Shown here: piece after piece, positions 23,470 through 36,170 of the stretch
Position numbering within the stretch: the stretch's first letter is position 1
How the letters are laid out: every line of letters begins with the position of its first letter
From: Owenia fusiformis
Lineage: Eukaryota > Annelida > Polychaeta > Sabellida > Oweniidae
Direction: 5' to 3'
DNA length: 64,000 nt
NCBI GenBank assembly: GCA_903813345.2
Contig: CAIIXF020000011.1
Coordinates: 9,456,842 to 9,520,841, forward strand
Program-made: the position numbers and the translations under genes
The notes under the pieces: generated by a model
What the model was told of the DNA's origin: nothing
The model's database searches: none
The model's input: only the letters and a program-made list of their open reading frames with translations

Positions 23470-24559
23470 CCAATAGTTAGATGGTTAACTAATATTAACA
23501 CAAAATAATAATACACGATAATCAAAAAAATAAACCTCGGTATTCGGGCCTAAAATCCAAGGATACGTGTACCATTACTTAAGTGTAAGCTGCAATACCA
23601 TATCGGATACCTGTACCATTACTCAATAATAACCACTAGTAAGACCATAATAACAAGCTTAATAACCATCTTATTGCAATTTATTCCATACGATTTTGTC
23701 TTGTGTAATTCATTTTGGAACTATAGGAATAAGTAGGGGAGATACATTGTAGCTGGTACAAGAATGGGAGTTGTGGTCATCTGTATTAACCCAATAGGAA
23801 TAAAGGATCGCCTCATAGATCTAATAGATCAGGTAATGATATTAATATGAGACAATAATCATTGCAGGTTTAACAAGTAGCACCAACAAAGTCGCACCAC
23901 AAAATAAATGACAAATTGCGATGAGAGGATTTCTCAGAAAACTTCTAAAATACATGTAGCTGCCAGAAAACAAGATGGCTACCTAAAAGTTTATCAGCTG
24001 TAGAAAATGACAACCCCAAGGGCTAACATTCAAACTTCTGAGAGGGAGTTTTCCTTAAAGATCAATGACAAATAAAGTGGTACACCATCAGGATCACGAT
24101 TGAACTCCAATCTTGACAACTATATTTCACTCTGGTGTTGTGATAAAAAAGTGTTTAACAATATCAAGAGGAGTTTTAAGCATGAAACATTGAAAAATGA
24201 TAATTGATAACAGATTTGCCAGGAGAAAAGTCAGGAAATATCAAATATTAATCTAGAATGCTCCTGCTGTCAAGGTTGTAAAATGCAGTTTCTACAATTT
24301 CATTTAGTTCGACCATGTTGTGAAATGATTGATTCAGCAAAAATATATATCTGGTGTCAAAAATACTAGAAATACAGCAACTCTCAGTGTAGCAAATCAT
24401 ATTTTATCAAATCACTCAACGTTCTGAACATTGCATGATGGAAATAATAGCCAAGCAGTAGTATATTGTCTACTTATGGCAAAATCTACAAGCATATGGC
24501 ATGACTATTGATGCTATATTAGAAATTCCGTCTCAAGTAGAGGTCTTAGAACTATAAGG
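23470..24559. other. Unannotated AT-rich sequence
   Basis: No gene or repeat array was recognised. Confidence 0.35.
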
Positions 24560-24569
24560 CCTGTTTAAT

Positions 24570-26010
24570 TTTGAATACTTTACACATTCAGGAATTTCTT
24601 TTGAAAAGTAATGGTCATTTTGAATTCAGTAGCCATTTTCCATATTTTTCCATTTTCAGTATTTTTGAGTTATTAAAATCAAATCCGATACTTTTTACAA
24701 CTAGAAAAACAGCAACTCCACGGAGTAGCAAATCCCACCAAACAAAACATGTTTTTATAAATAGCCTAGGCTAAGCTTATCGCTAGGCATCAGTATATAA
24801 AATTTGAAGTAAATCCATCCAATGGTATTTGAGTTCTTTTATGAAAAATGGCAGCCATTTTGAAATTCAGCTGATGCCTTTGAAATTTCTTCTGAAGCAG
24901 ATCTCTTTTTTCCCTAAACATCAGCATATAAAATTGGAACCAAATCCATCCACTGGTATTTGAGTTATCAATGATTATGTTGTTTTTACGAAAAATGGCG
25001 GCCATTTTGAAATTGAGTGGCCATCTTGAAAATGTCTTCTTGAGCAGAACTTGTTTGTCTCTAAGCATCAGCATATATAATTTGAACCAAATCCATCAAC
25101 TGGTATTTGAGTTATCAAAGGTTACGTTCTTTTAGGAAAAATGGCAGCCATTTTGAAATTTAGCTGCCATTTTGAAAATCCTTACTCGAGCAGCGCTCCT
25201 ATGTCTCTAGATATCAGCATGTAAAATTTGAACCAAATCCATTCAATGGTATTAAAGTTATCAAAGATTACGTTTTTTTACGAAAAATAGCCGCCATTTT
25301 GAAATATGGTGGCCATCTTGAAAATGTCATCTTGAGCAAGGCTCTTCTGTACCCAGGCAACAGCATATAAAATTTGAACCAAATCCATTTACTAGTATTT
25401 CAATTATCAAAGATTATATTTTTTCTGAAAAATGGCCGCCATTTTGAATTTAGTGGCCATATTGAAAATTCCTTCTCGAGCAGAGGTCCTACACCCATAA
25501 GGCATAAGCCAATAAAATTTGAATGAAATCCGTATTGAGTTATTGCCCGGACACACGAACGGACGGACGAACGGACGGACGTCATTTGTTGTTGCTGCAT
25601 TGGTTTCTTCATTCATTTTCTTCTTTCTTTGTCTTGATTTGATTGCGATGTTACTTATCTTTCTTCAGGGTCCACAGACTTGAGACTGCGCATAGGTGGG
25701 TTTTTCTATATAATAAAGTGGGTTTCAAATTGAGTAGCCATATTGAAAACAGATTATCCAACAGTTAGACCTATTCATCGAAGATGCCAGTCTATAAAAA
25801 TGGATCAAATCAACTTGTGGTATTTAAGTTATCAAAATTTTATTTTTTCTGGCCATCTTGAAATTCATTCTTGAGTGCGGTAAAATTGAGTCACCAGCAC
25901 AAGCATATAAAATTTGAACAAAATATGTTGCCTGGTATTTGAGTTATCAAAGATGGCATATTTTATGAAAAATGGAGGCGTTTTTGAATAGGGTGGCCAT
26001 CTTGGAAATT
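24570..26010 (+). repeat. Tandem array of 146-bp units with the AAAATGGCGGCCATTTT palindrome
   Basis: Units start with a word like 'catcagcatataaaatttga' at 24,788, 24,919, 25,066, 25,212 and 25,359 (steps 131-147). Each then has 'ccaaatccatccactggtat', 'gagttatcaaagatta' and the self-complementary word AAAATGGC-GGCCATTTT. The array proper ends at 25,535-25,580 with 'gttattgcccggacacacga' and GGAC repeats. Three further degenerate units reach 26,010. Related arrays lie at 11,760, 41,460-42,340 and 49,220-50,170. Confidence 0.9.
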
Positions 26011-26256
26011 TAATAGTAAATTGTTTTGTAGGGATGGTACTATCCCTTGCTCCACCTCTGGCACCCTCTCCCCAAAAAGCACAAATGAAAAAAATATTTT
26101 TTCAGTTTTATTTATTGTCTAACACTTCAAAAGTTTCCAGAATTTTTTTAGGAGTTGTATTTATTAATTTAAACACTTTGAAAGTGGCCAGAAATCACCA
26201 AAATGCCATACTGAAATCATAAAAATTTCTGGCACCCCACCCCCTCGCTTCCCTAA

Positions 26257-26289
<33 letters not shown>

Positions 26290-27630
26290 TTTGATTGACA
26301 CTATTGATTCAAACATTTGAAAGTGCCCAGAAAACACAACCTCCTTTGTTGTACATAAACATTTTGAAGAAGTGTCTTACAGGCCAGGGTCTATAACAGA
26401 CTGAGGAGAAGTTTTTCTTACATTTCATTTTTCGCAACTAGTTAGTCATAATATCAATCATCACAACTTTGTAATCATCATTAGCCATTCAACTTATGTC
26501 CAGTCAGTTAACACAGGAATGTATAAATTGCCAGAGAAATTAGATGTTTAATACTTTTGGAGGTCTAGTTCTTCAGTTGCTTCACAAGGGTCATGAGAAA
26601 AGCTATATCACCTGTAAATAAAATGTGATGAATTCCATGTCCTTCTTTTTAAGTTCAACATACATGTTTAATAATAGTAGCACAAGAAAGCAAAGATTAT
26701 AGTTATATGTATGTTTGAACATAACAGACACTCAAAAATGAGTTGCCAATTACTTTCAAAAAGCATGTTTGTCAAAATCATATTCTAGAGAAATGAACAT
26801 GTTTACTTGGTGTTAATAACCAACATATAGGAGAACCTATGACCTGAGAATATACTTCATATTTGCTGCATGAGAAAGTGAATGGTGTAACAGGAAAACT
26901 CAAAAGCTAAAAGAAATATTGTTATAGAAAGAAAACATCATGATTTTTTCAACTCAACATCACTAAAAATATCAACTAAAAATCTGATATATAATCAAAA
27001 ACTGGAATGAACCTAGATAAACTTCAGATGCAATCCATTAGAGAAGTTTATTTAATCACGTAACCAGGTAAGGTTAAATATTTGGACTTTCTTGTGCAAT
27101 ATCCTGCAAAATGATGAAATATGAACCATTATAAGGAATTTATTATAAGACATAGCTTAAGGCGGCTTTTTGTATGAATTTAGGATGATGAAAAGAATAA
27201 TGACTTTATATCTATCTGCTGTTTTTACAACCAAGTTATTCAATTTGTTACAAAGATCATACAAGTACAAATGTACAAATACAGTCTTCAAATTATTATT
27301 TTCAATTCACCTATTTCATCTAACAAAAAGGTACAATATATCAAATATATGATTTACCACTGTTCTAAGTAAAATCTTATATTTGTTTAACTATTACATG
27401 TCTTTTAAATTGAAAATTTTTATATTAACCTCTATGATGTTCTATAATTTACCCCCTTCTCCTAAAGTAGAAAAGCATTTTATCCCTTTTACTGTAGTTG
27501 AATTAGTCATTTCTATAATATCCCATTCAATTTTGAATTCATCTTTACACCTATTGTATAATTGATAGAAAGAAGCATGTTGACAGTACAACTTGAATAA
27601 TTACGACATAACATAATTTGGGGAGAGAAG
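26011..27630. other. Unannotated AT-rich sequence
   Basis: 'tctggcaccc' and 'aaagt(g/t)gccagaa' recur twice at 26,050-26,340, suggesting an old repeat of about 180 bp. No gene is supported. Confidence 0.35.
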
Positions 27631-27631
27631 C

Positions 27632-28026
27632 AATAACGCAGATGCGAGTAGGTAGTTACAAGTTTCACCACTACATGGCTCATTCGGGTCAGATAGCATG
27701 GCGGGTATAGTAGAAAGTTCCCTTTAACTTAAATTACATCTGTTTTAGTGGTTCAACTTTCCTCATAACCCTTATGTATCTAATAGTTATGCAAATTAAA
27801 ATATGTGCAGTAAAATAAAATGTTATCTGTCCAATACAAGAAAAGATATTTCACTTTTTGTGATTTAGTAACATGGGGTCTATGGGGAATCAACCCGAAC
27901 TAGAAGTCAGATTTTCAAAACCATATTTCTAGATGTACTTTTACATGTAGATTTCAAATGTGACATCACTTTGAATGAATTTTGAATATTTAATGACGTA
28001 AATCAAGATTATTTCTACTCGCATCT
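27632..28026 (+). mobile_element. AGATGCGAGTAG-family MITE, copy 2
   Basis: Same ends and interior as the 15.2-kb copy ('aataacgcagatgcgagtag' to 'ctactcgcatct'). It is slightly shorter because one internal segment is deleted near 27,920. Confidence 0.8.
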
Positions 28027-29045
28027 CATCTATTCAATTCATGGAACTAATCCTACTTAACAAACAAATTATAAACATTATAACAATATTATCCTATTTA
28101 AAACAATGCACAAGAAATCCAAAATATGATGTTATGTCCCTCTTGCTAGCTAATCATTTTTAGATTTTTCTAACAAGTATTCTTGTTGAAACTAAGTAAT
28201 AAGTAAAGTTTGCATTTTGACTCAGCCTTATCTTTATAATTGGACTTGCATGAATAAGATATCATTCTGTACTACTTTTAAACTTATTTTGAAACATAGT
28301 AATATTTAGTCAATTTGAAAATTAGTTTCAATTTTACACATATTGCTTAATTCATCTCAAAGAAGCAATTGCAAAAAAACATGTACTGGCCTGAACACTT
28401 GACTGTCAAGACATTTCAAGGCAGGGCGTTTATCACATACTGTATCTTCTTCATTATAATTGGATCATTGTGAATGTCATATTGTTCTAGATACAATCTT
28501 ATACATCAATATCAAGGGCTCACTTTGTATTACTTTTGACAGGATGTAAAAGTGATCAAGGTTTTTACAATGAATGAAAGAGTTATTGTTGAAAACATAA
28601 ATTATTGCAAGATCCTTTATCTTAATTGAAGGAATATGAATAATACCATGGATGATTGACTCATAAGGAAGATATCTTCAAAAAGCTGCAGCCATTTTGC
28701 AGGAATCTTTTGTTACATATTGTAAAGTATTAAACTTGTAAATCATATTAGAACAGGGTATTTCTAAAGTGCCAGACTGTCGGTCCAGACCAACCAATTT
28801 TCATACGGTCCGTTAAAAAAGAAATTTTTACAGAAATAAGTTTTTATATCAGGTTAGCAGCATTACAATTACAATAAATACAAAGTGCAATTCAACAAGG
28901 CTGAACATAATAGTAATAATATAAGATATTATCCGAAATACATATATTGACTTGATAATTTCTACATTTTATGTATATTCTTTGGAGTGTTATACAATTA
29001 TACAAAAACATCCTAAAAATTCACAGTAAGTTCATAAGAGATGTT
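28027..29045. other. Unannotated AT-rich sequence
   Basis: No gene or repeat was identified. Confidence 0.35.
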
Positions 29046-29049
29046 ATAA

Positions 29050-30345
29050 AAAATCTCGCCTCACTTTTTCCTTTCTCTAACTTTAGTTTCTAGCTGAAAG
29101 TATTGTTGTACATTACTTTTAAAAGCTACAAAATTTAGATTTGCATTTTTACATTTGCAGATTAATTTATCTTTTATATATACATAAAAGTCTATTTAAT
29201 AAGGTTGATTTTTCATTCATGATTACTCAAGGGAGAGGGGGTTCAGAGGGTTCCTGCGAATCCTCACCAAATCTTGCACAGAAAAATATATCACTGGCAA
29301 AAGTCTTGTATACTTTTTCTCTTAGATGCTAAAATAATACATCTTTTAAATATACTCCATATATTTGTCAGGATAATTGTTCTGTCATTTATACACACTG
29401 GTCCTATTAAAATATTCTGTTTTGTACTAAGTCCTGACAATTCCTCTGGTAACCAGTTTTTTAATGACTTAGAACTATCAGTTCCATTATCACTTTACAG
29501 TCATAGAGGAGATGACAGATTGACTCTGGTTCTACTTTACAAAAGGTACACAGATCCGATTCTGCTAATCCACACATTTTCAAATATGTGTTGGTGGCCA
29601 AAAATCTATGAAGAATTTTAAAATTGAATGAAGCTAATTTTGGTTCAAAATTGCTGACCTTATTGATTCTATTGATCATTTTCCAGTCTTTTTTGTTAAG
29701 TGATAGATTCAGATCTTTGTTCCAACCAGTGATGTGCTTTATATTTGTCTCTTCACTTTTTATAAATTCCCAATATATAATTTTGCTTATCTTACTTTGG
29801 CCCAAGATCTTTTTTATGTGTTGTTTTTGTCTTCCAAAGTTATTTAAACTATCACCATTTTTCTTAATATCGCTCAACCACTGATTAAGAATTGTATTTC
29901 TAAGACTCAAATAGTCAAGAAAGTTGATGTTTTTATTGAACTTCTTATTGAATTCTTCTTGATTCAGAATTCTATTAGACTGATATCTTGTTGTACAATT
30001 GTCTCTCCATTGACTCTTACATTCTTCAATATTTTTTGGACATTTTGGTTCTTTGTAAGCTTTACCCAAGTGTTGCACATAGCAAGATCAGCACTCAATT
30101 TAGAATCATTCTTTGTCTCTTTCTCTTTTTGTTCAGTGTATATTCTAAAAGTGTAAACAAGATCTTTCCAGAATTTATTTGAAATATTTTCTTCTATTTT
30201 CTTTAAGGATTTTGAATCATATGCAAAGAGTTCACGTTTTGAGTTTACATTTAAAATATTAAGTGCAATGTCTTGCCATGTGCCAAATTTCTGAAGTTTT
30301 TGCAACCATGTCAACTTGAGTGAATTTTTAAGCCTCCGTCTTAAT
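29050..30345 (-). pseudogene. 3' end of an L1/Tx1-like LINE, frameshifted
   Basis: Minus-strand segments (30,314 to about 29,964, then 30,078-29,461) overlap in different frames and give one C-terminal LINE ORF2 region. It contains NRILNQEEFNKKFNKNINFL, a segment ending FNFKILHRFLATN, then a zinc-knuckle-like LCTFCKVEPESICHLLYDC (C-x2-C-x7-H-x4-C) typical of the zf-RVT end of L1/Tx1 polymerases. Decayed continuation with FICKCKNANLNFVAFKSN lies at about 29,150-29,090. The endonuclease and RT core are absent, as in a 5'-truncated insertion. Confidence 0.8.
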
Positions 30346-31714
30346 ATGTGGTCATTTTTCTAAAAATCTGACAAATCTCAAATACTGAACAATAATCATA
30401 GTGACTATGACCCTGGTTCTGATTTGGAGTGAAATGACATTGGCATTAGTGACCAGCAGGACAGTGATGATGATCTTGAAATTTAAGATATCGTTCAAAA
30501 CTTAATATTAGAAATTATACAGTAATATAAGAAGTCCTTTTGCACTTAATTTATAATATTACAGGTTCGTATGTCCGGCAAATGATTGTATAACTTTCTT
30601 ATCATTAGGCATTCTAATGTAATGTAGTAATGTAGGCAATGACACAATGGAGGATTCTCAATTTCATTTAAATCTATTTTCAGAATTCTGATTCTGAACA
30701 CCAAGGTTTATGTGTACTCTACTTGCTTGGTAGATTTATATGTGCAATGTATTAATTATAATCATCATCATATTCTTCTGTTTGAACTAGATTTAAAATA
30801 AAACAATTAAATTTTCAAATACCAGAAAAAGAAATTATTTTTCATGTAACACATAATTTTAATCAAGGTAATAAAACTGTAAATACTGTTCTGTATTTTT
30901 TGCAGACTGTCCCTGGTGAGTTGTTTCTCTGTAATTGCTGATTGCTGTCGCAGAATGATTTAATTAAACTGGTATCTTTGAGCACAGACTCCCAGTAGTC
31001 TTGCTTCTACTATATCTCAATTCCTCAAAATTGCACCCATAACAATATTTCTAACATAAAGACAGAAATTGGAAGAGGTACTATTTGAAAGATCCATGCA
31101 CACTTAAGGTCCCATGATACTACACAGGAAATGACCTGGATGATACAATCTTTGAAAATTTGATATCATTCGTAGAAAAAGAAAAAAAATTTAAAAACTG
31201 AATTGAAAAGTGATCTATTTTCCTTGTTTGTTTCAGACAATTTTCTAAAATTTAGAGCAATATATTGGGCACATTTTCTGAAAATTCAAAAGATTCTGTT
31301 CAGTGGCCTTTCCAAAGCTCATACTTTTAGCTATTTTTCAGTCACATTTTCAGAGAACTGAAAAAGGTTATTTCATCATGTTTAGGGTCATTCTGACATT
31401 GTGATCCTGGTCATGTAAATGATATGTGGAACTAGTTTAACTGACTGGAGGTCCAAACAAAACTCTGATATCTTGGTTCAAAAAATGTTTGAAATCCAGC
31501 ATGTCTTTTTCACTTCCTGTTAAGTATCACGAGACCTTAAAACAATTAGACAAACCACATGATAATGCAATTATAACAAGGTATGACAAAACATCACCAC
31601 ATATTGTTTGGAATTGTTCACCTTGTAAGCAGCATTTACATGGCAAGTTAGAAATAGAATTTTACTATCCTCACATTTTCAATTTACTTTCTATGGGAGT
31701 TCAAAGTCCATATC
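30346..31714. other. Unannotated sequence
   Basis: No repeat or domain was recognised. The open frame at 31,489-31,719 has no motif and runs into the MITE that follows. Confidence 0.35.
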
Positions 31715-32017
31715 AATAACCTAGATACGAGTAGGTAGTTACCAGTTTTACCACCAGGTGGCTAATCCGGGTCAGATAACATGGCAGATATACTAGAAAG
31801 TTCCCTTAAAATTGAATATTCATTCATTTAAGCGGATCAATTTTCATTTAACCCTTATGTGTCTGATAATTACTGTATTTGACTTAATTAGGCGATTTTG
31901 GGAAATCTGTAGTAATTTTACATGTACACTTTAAATGTGATATCACTTTGACTAAATTTTGAATATTTAATGACGAAAATCAAGATTGTTTCTACAGTAC
32001 TTGCATCTAGCCTATTA
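31715..32017 (+). mobile_element. AGATGCGAGTAG-family MITE, copy 3 (short)
   Basis: 'aataacctagatacgagtag' opens the element and 'acttgcatctagcctatt' closes it. The interior keeps 'ccaccaggtggctaatccgg', 'aacccttatgtgtctgataa' and 'aatgacgaaaatcaagatt'. About 140 bp of the middle is missing relative to copy 1. Confidence 0.75.
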
Positions 32018-33060
32018 AAAATATTTTGAATCAGTATTACATACATTGTATCATGTCCATTAAATCATTTCTCAAATAGAGGAAGGTTGATAAGTTCTAC
32101 TTCATTTTTGTAACAGAGTGTTAACTTAGGACTTCCATTACTTAAGTTAATAATCTAATGAGTTTACAGCCTGTAAATAAAAAGCACTATGTTCACAATT
32201 TATTACATACTTTCAGACTATAAATGTTGAGATTTGTTTACAAGTACAGAATCTGATATTAGAATATGATATAAGGAATCAACATCCAAAGTTCACTGAA
32301 AGAATTCAACTATTTCATTCATAAGCAAGAGGAAGTAAAATGGTTGGAGAGATGACAATTTATGCGAGGGCAGAAAAGACTAGCTGCAACTGGCAGATAT
32401 AAATCAACCAAGCAAATATGATAATTCATTGAAGTATCCAAACCAGATTTCAATAGCAGTAGTTTTGTACTTATAGTTTGTCTTTAATACTGCCTTATAA
32501 TATCATGATAAAATCAAAAAGCATATAATGGCCAATACAGGGTTCTCACCAGGAAATTTTTAGACCCTGGATTCCTCGCCATATAGCAACTACTCCCCCC
32601 CCCCCCCGTGTGAGATCAGTCAGAGATATCCTATAAGTATACTTTTCAAAATACTACTTAAGATTATCTTCCTATTTTAATCACAATATACATTTCTAAA
32701 AGGTTTCTGACTTCCTATTCCCTGTTTGTATCCAGTTCTTTGCATTTTCTCAAGAGTTTTACCACAAATAATGTGACAAAAATGTAAAATTAGACTTTGG
32801 AAAAAATACTTTAGACTCCGGAAAAGGTATTAGACTGGACCAAGAGAATTTAAAGACATTAGACTCCTAAAATCTCCAGAGTCTAAAAGCCTAATGAGAC
32901 CCCTGCTATAGTATTGTAAAATCCAAGCTTTATGTGTTAACATCATTCCATGTTTTGCATATATTGTCAGCTTCTATGGCTAGTATAATAATAAAGGGTG
33001 ATGTCCAAACGTCAGAAAATCGTGAAACAATAAGATTCTAACATGTTTCCCTCATGTTTT
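32018..33060. other. Upstream region of the first GPCR gene, unannotated
   Basis: A poly-C run lies at about 32,595-32,607. A possible splice acceptor (catgttttatag, ending 33,064) would put a 5' UTR exon border about 230 bp before the GPCR start codon. No promoter motif can be supported. Confidence 0.35.
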
Positions 33061-33295
33061 ATAGGCAAAAGATAAAGTAACAAGAAACAGTAGATGACAA
33101 TACAATATCCAGCTGATTCAGGGATATATCAACACATCACCTGACACCATCTTTCTGGACAGATATACACATACAGATAGCTATGTGTCTATAGATGTCA
33201 CTTCTATACAACTATACCATTAAAACTGAATATGACAACGTGAACGAGCTGAACAATCTCCAATCTAACATTTGGTGAGCACAGACAGAGTAACA

Positions 33296-34474
33296 ATGTT
33301 GAAATACACTGGGAATAAGACATATCGTATTGAAGACTCGGTTAGTGATGATGAACGAACTGCTGAAGCAGCTGTCTTAATCATCATATCAGCTATTGGA
33401 TTAATTGGAAACTTTATCGTTCTTGCACTTATTCTTCTCGTTGCAAATCTCAGACGTGCATCTAATGCTTTCTTGTTCCACCACAGTATCATTGATCTTA
33501 TAAAATCTGGATATTGTCTGCCATTTGCATTCAGTCTGATGACAAAAGAACCACCAACATATTGCAACCTACTTGGAGGATCCTATATTGTCTTCATTAC
33601 GACATCCTCTTTCAATTTACTAGCGATGGTCATGAATGAAGCATACCAATTTTCAGACCTCAATCTTGGGATCCGGGAATCAAGAAACTACTGCTGTGTC
33701 ATATTCGGGATCTTCATTATTTGGTTCACCAGCCTCATTCTAAATCTTGGGATTGCTTTCATTCCAGGCAACACCAGTTATGATATAGGTGTTGCAAACT
33801 GCGTGTTCAAGTATGGAATAACACGAAACTATGTCCTACATGTCCTTTGGATCATCTTAATCAGTATTGGGTTAGCGTTAACGATAATATATCTCAGAGT
33901 TCTATATGTGGATATTAGTCGTAGCTCCTACTACAGATTCCTCACCCTTATAAGGGCAACCATGTCCATTGATCCAAATAGACATGATGCTAGCCGAAGG
34001 GACAGTAGTGGATTAGAGAGACACCACATTGAAAATGTAGAAAAAATAAGTATGAAAAAACTTGTACATTTAATGATCGTTACAGGACTGTTTGTTGGAT
34101 TCTGGTATCCACTCTTCTTGCTAACTTTAATTGATAAAAATTTCAATGCTAGTGTACTTGCTTATAAATGGCTGACAATACTAGCATGGAGCAACTCAGC
34201 TGTCTCTCCGATCATATTCATATTCTATATTAAAACAGACTGTTGTCACAACATCTCTATGTTCAAACCGGAACCTGAGGCTTCCATGACAAGCATCACG
34301 CGTGATAGACGGAGGTATGACGGCACTCAGAGCCAATCACATAGCAGATCAACTACATATAACGAGATAGCTAATAGGGCGGAAAGTGATCCATCCCTCG
34401 ATGACCATACAGAGTACCGACCACTTTCAAAATCTCTCCAAAGTGGGGATCTAGAAACTATTCAAGATGTATGA
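33296..34474 (+). CDS. Orphan class A GPCR with altered DRY, CWxP and NPxxY motifs
   Basis: A single-exon 392-aa receptor; the first ATG is at 33,296. Seven membrane segments fit: TM1 about 27-50 with GN at 38-39, TM2 about 57-80 with D67, TM3 about 92-117, TM4 about 132-155, TM5 about 178-205, TM6 about 256-280, TM7 about 288-311. C90 and C169 fit the TM3-ECL2 disulfide. Oddities: the DRY box reads EAY (115-117), losing the key arginine; TM6 has FWYP (269-272) instead of CWxP; TM7 has SPIIF (304-308) instead of NPxxY. N7 is a glycosylation site. The tail (about 315-392) is Ser/Thr-rich. It resembles orphan invertebrate rhodopsin-family receptors. Ligand and ortholog are unknown. An AATAAA lies at 35,082. 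Confidence 0.9.
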   Translation: MLKYTGNKTYRIEDSVSDDERTAEAAVLIIISAIGLIGNFIVLALILLVANLRRASNAFLFHHSIIDLIKSGYCLPFAFSLMTKEPPTYCNLLGGSYIVFITTSSFNLLAMVMNEAYQFSDLNLGIRESRNYCCVIFGIFIIWFTSLILNLGIAFIPGNTSYDIGVANCVFKYGITRNYVLHVLWIILISIGLALTIIYLRVLYVDISRSSYYRFLTLIRATMSIDPNRHDASRRDSSGLERHHIENVEKISMKKLVHLMIVTGLFVGFWYPLFLLTLIDKNFNASVLAYKWLTILAWSNSAVSPIIFIFYIKTDCCHNISMFKPEPEASMTSITRDRRRYDGTQSQSHSRSTTYNEIANRAESDPSLDDHTEYRPLSKSLQSGDLETIQDV

Positions 34475-35336
34475 CATATGGCTGAAACTGCAGTGTAGAA
34501 TATAGTAAATTGAGGAATCAGTAGAAAAGACAAAAGATGGCAAAGAATATGAACAATGTGGACAGCCAGAAATATCACCTGACGACATCAAAGTAAATGT
34601 ACATAAATAATGTAGTTATAAACACATGTTTTATTTTTATGTCTTACTCTTTGAATCGGAATTAATTTATAATTGATGTAATAATATATTAAAATATATA
34701 TTGCTCCTTATACAAAATTTCTCCTTTTCTGATGCAGATTCCAATTTAGGCCACTACTTCTACTTTTTTCATTATATGATCTCAGGATTAAGTCCAAAAC
34801 ATGTGCAAGTCTGTTCAAACTATTTGTTGTTAAGTTTGGTCAAGCAGTATAACATCAATTATATTTATTCTACCAGTCTGCAAAAGCATGTTAAAATAGG
34901 AATTTTGGTTTCAGTAAATTGAGAAATATAGCATGACCAATAAATCATGTAATTCAATTAATTGTATGACTATCAAAAATCACCTATTGTTTACACTGCA
35001 GTTTCTACAAATGTAATGCATGAATCTAATATGAAGAATAATGTTTGATTTTGTGAAATGTTCTGCATATGTGAATCATTTAATAAAATCTGCTAATCAG
35101 TCTCTGTGGAAGAAGACACAAAGTGGTTAAACAAACATCAAGAAAGTATTTTAAAAAGGGATTTGTCCTTGAATGGGCATCAATTTGTGTAATGGATTGA
35201 CAAGATTTCAGAAGTTCAGACACTTTATTGTAGTCTACACTGAAAACTGCATGTATATATTTGTTCAGCATATTATTAATTGTTATGTTGTGTACATGTG
35301 AAGGTTCTTAATGCTAATATTATAAATAAATGTAAA
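34475..35336 (+). other. Probable 3' UTR of the first GPCR and spacer
   Basis: AT-rich, stop-rich sequence following the GPCR stop codon. A consensus poly(A) signal AATAAA is at 35,082-35,087. No other gene was seen. Confidence 0.4.
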
Positions 35337-35338
35337 TA

Positions 35339-36168
35339 CAGTGTGTCCCAAAAAAAAGGAAACCGGCAATAGATTGCTTATTTCTCAAATATGAATAATA
35401 ATAGGAAAATTTCACAGCTACCATCTGATAGGTTATGATGTCCTTTTTCTTATGATACAAAAGGTGTTTATTTTTCTTCACGGATGACTGAGTTATAAGG
35501 GATTTAAGTGACCATGTCAGAAATTGGTTTGTGCCACTTTTTCTGTCATGAATGGCTGAACAATGAGGGATTAAAATGGCTATGCAAGACAGATCCCCAG
35601 ACCTGACACCCTGCGACTTCTTCCTTTGGGGTTATCTCAAGGGTAAAGTATTCACAACACCACCAAGAGACGTTGATGATCTAAGGGCCAGGATTGTCGC
35701 AGCAGTGGAGGATTTAAGGGGACAGAGAGACATCATCGGGGATGCCGTACGTGCGATGAGATCAAGGGCAGACATTTGCATTGAAAGGAATGGGGGTCAT
35801 GTTGAAGGACATTGGGGTTAAAACAACTTTGAATGGACATTGGGATTTAAAAGGGGTGTTAAATATGATATGTGTAATTTTAATTGGAATAAATGAGTAA
35901 AAGAGTGATATCCTGATGTTTGTTGTTACTTATCACTTTGTTATGATGGTGAAATTGACTTGGCTGAAAGTGGTACAAACTCATTTCTGACATGGTCACT
36001 TAAATCCCTTATAACTCAGTCATCCGTGAAGGAAAATAGACAACTTTGATATCATGAGAAAGAGGACATCATAATCTATCAGATGGTAGCTGTGAAATTT
36101 TCCTATCATTATTCATATTTGAGAAATAAGCAATCTATTGCCGGTTTCCTTTTTTTTGGGACACACTG
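35339..36168 (+). mobile_element. Internally deleted mariner-like element, TA duplication
   Basis: TIRs of about 200 bp start CAGTGTGTCCCAAAAAAAAG at 35,339 and end with the complement at 36,168. TA dinucleotides flank both ends (35,337-35,338 and 36,169-36,170). The inner TIR words 'gatgactgagttataaggga' and 'tgaccatgtcagaaat' are also inverted at 35,980-36,030. Only the last part of the transposase remains, so it is non-autonomous. The long TIRs set it apart from the roughly 30-bp TIRs of classical mariners. Confidence 0.92.
35576..35821 (+). pseudogene. Mariner/Tc1-type transposase C-terminus
   Basis: The ORF keeps the C-terminal DDE-transposase signature RSPDLTPCDFFLWGYLKGKV at residues 6-25, followed by PPRDVDDLRARI, a helical stretch and GGHVE near the end. 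The D of SPDLTPCDF is the usual third catalytic region. The helix-turn-helix and the first two catalytic aspartates are deleted. Codons are uninterrupted, so the deletion looks fairly recent. Confidence 0.85.
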
Positions 36169-36170
36169 TA

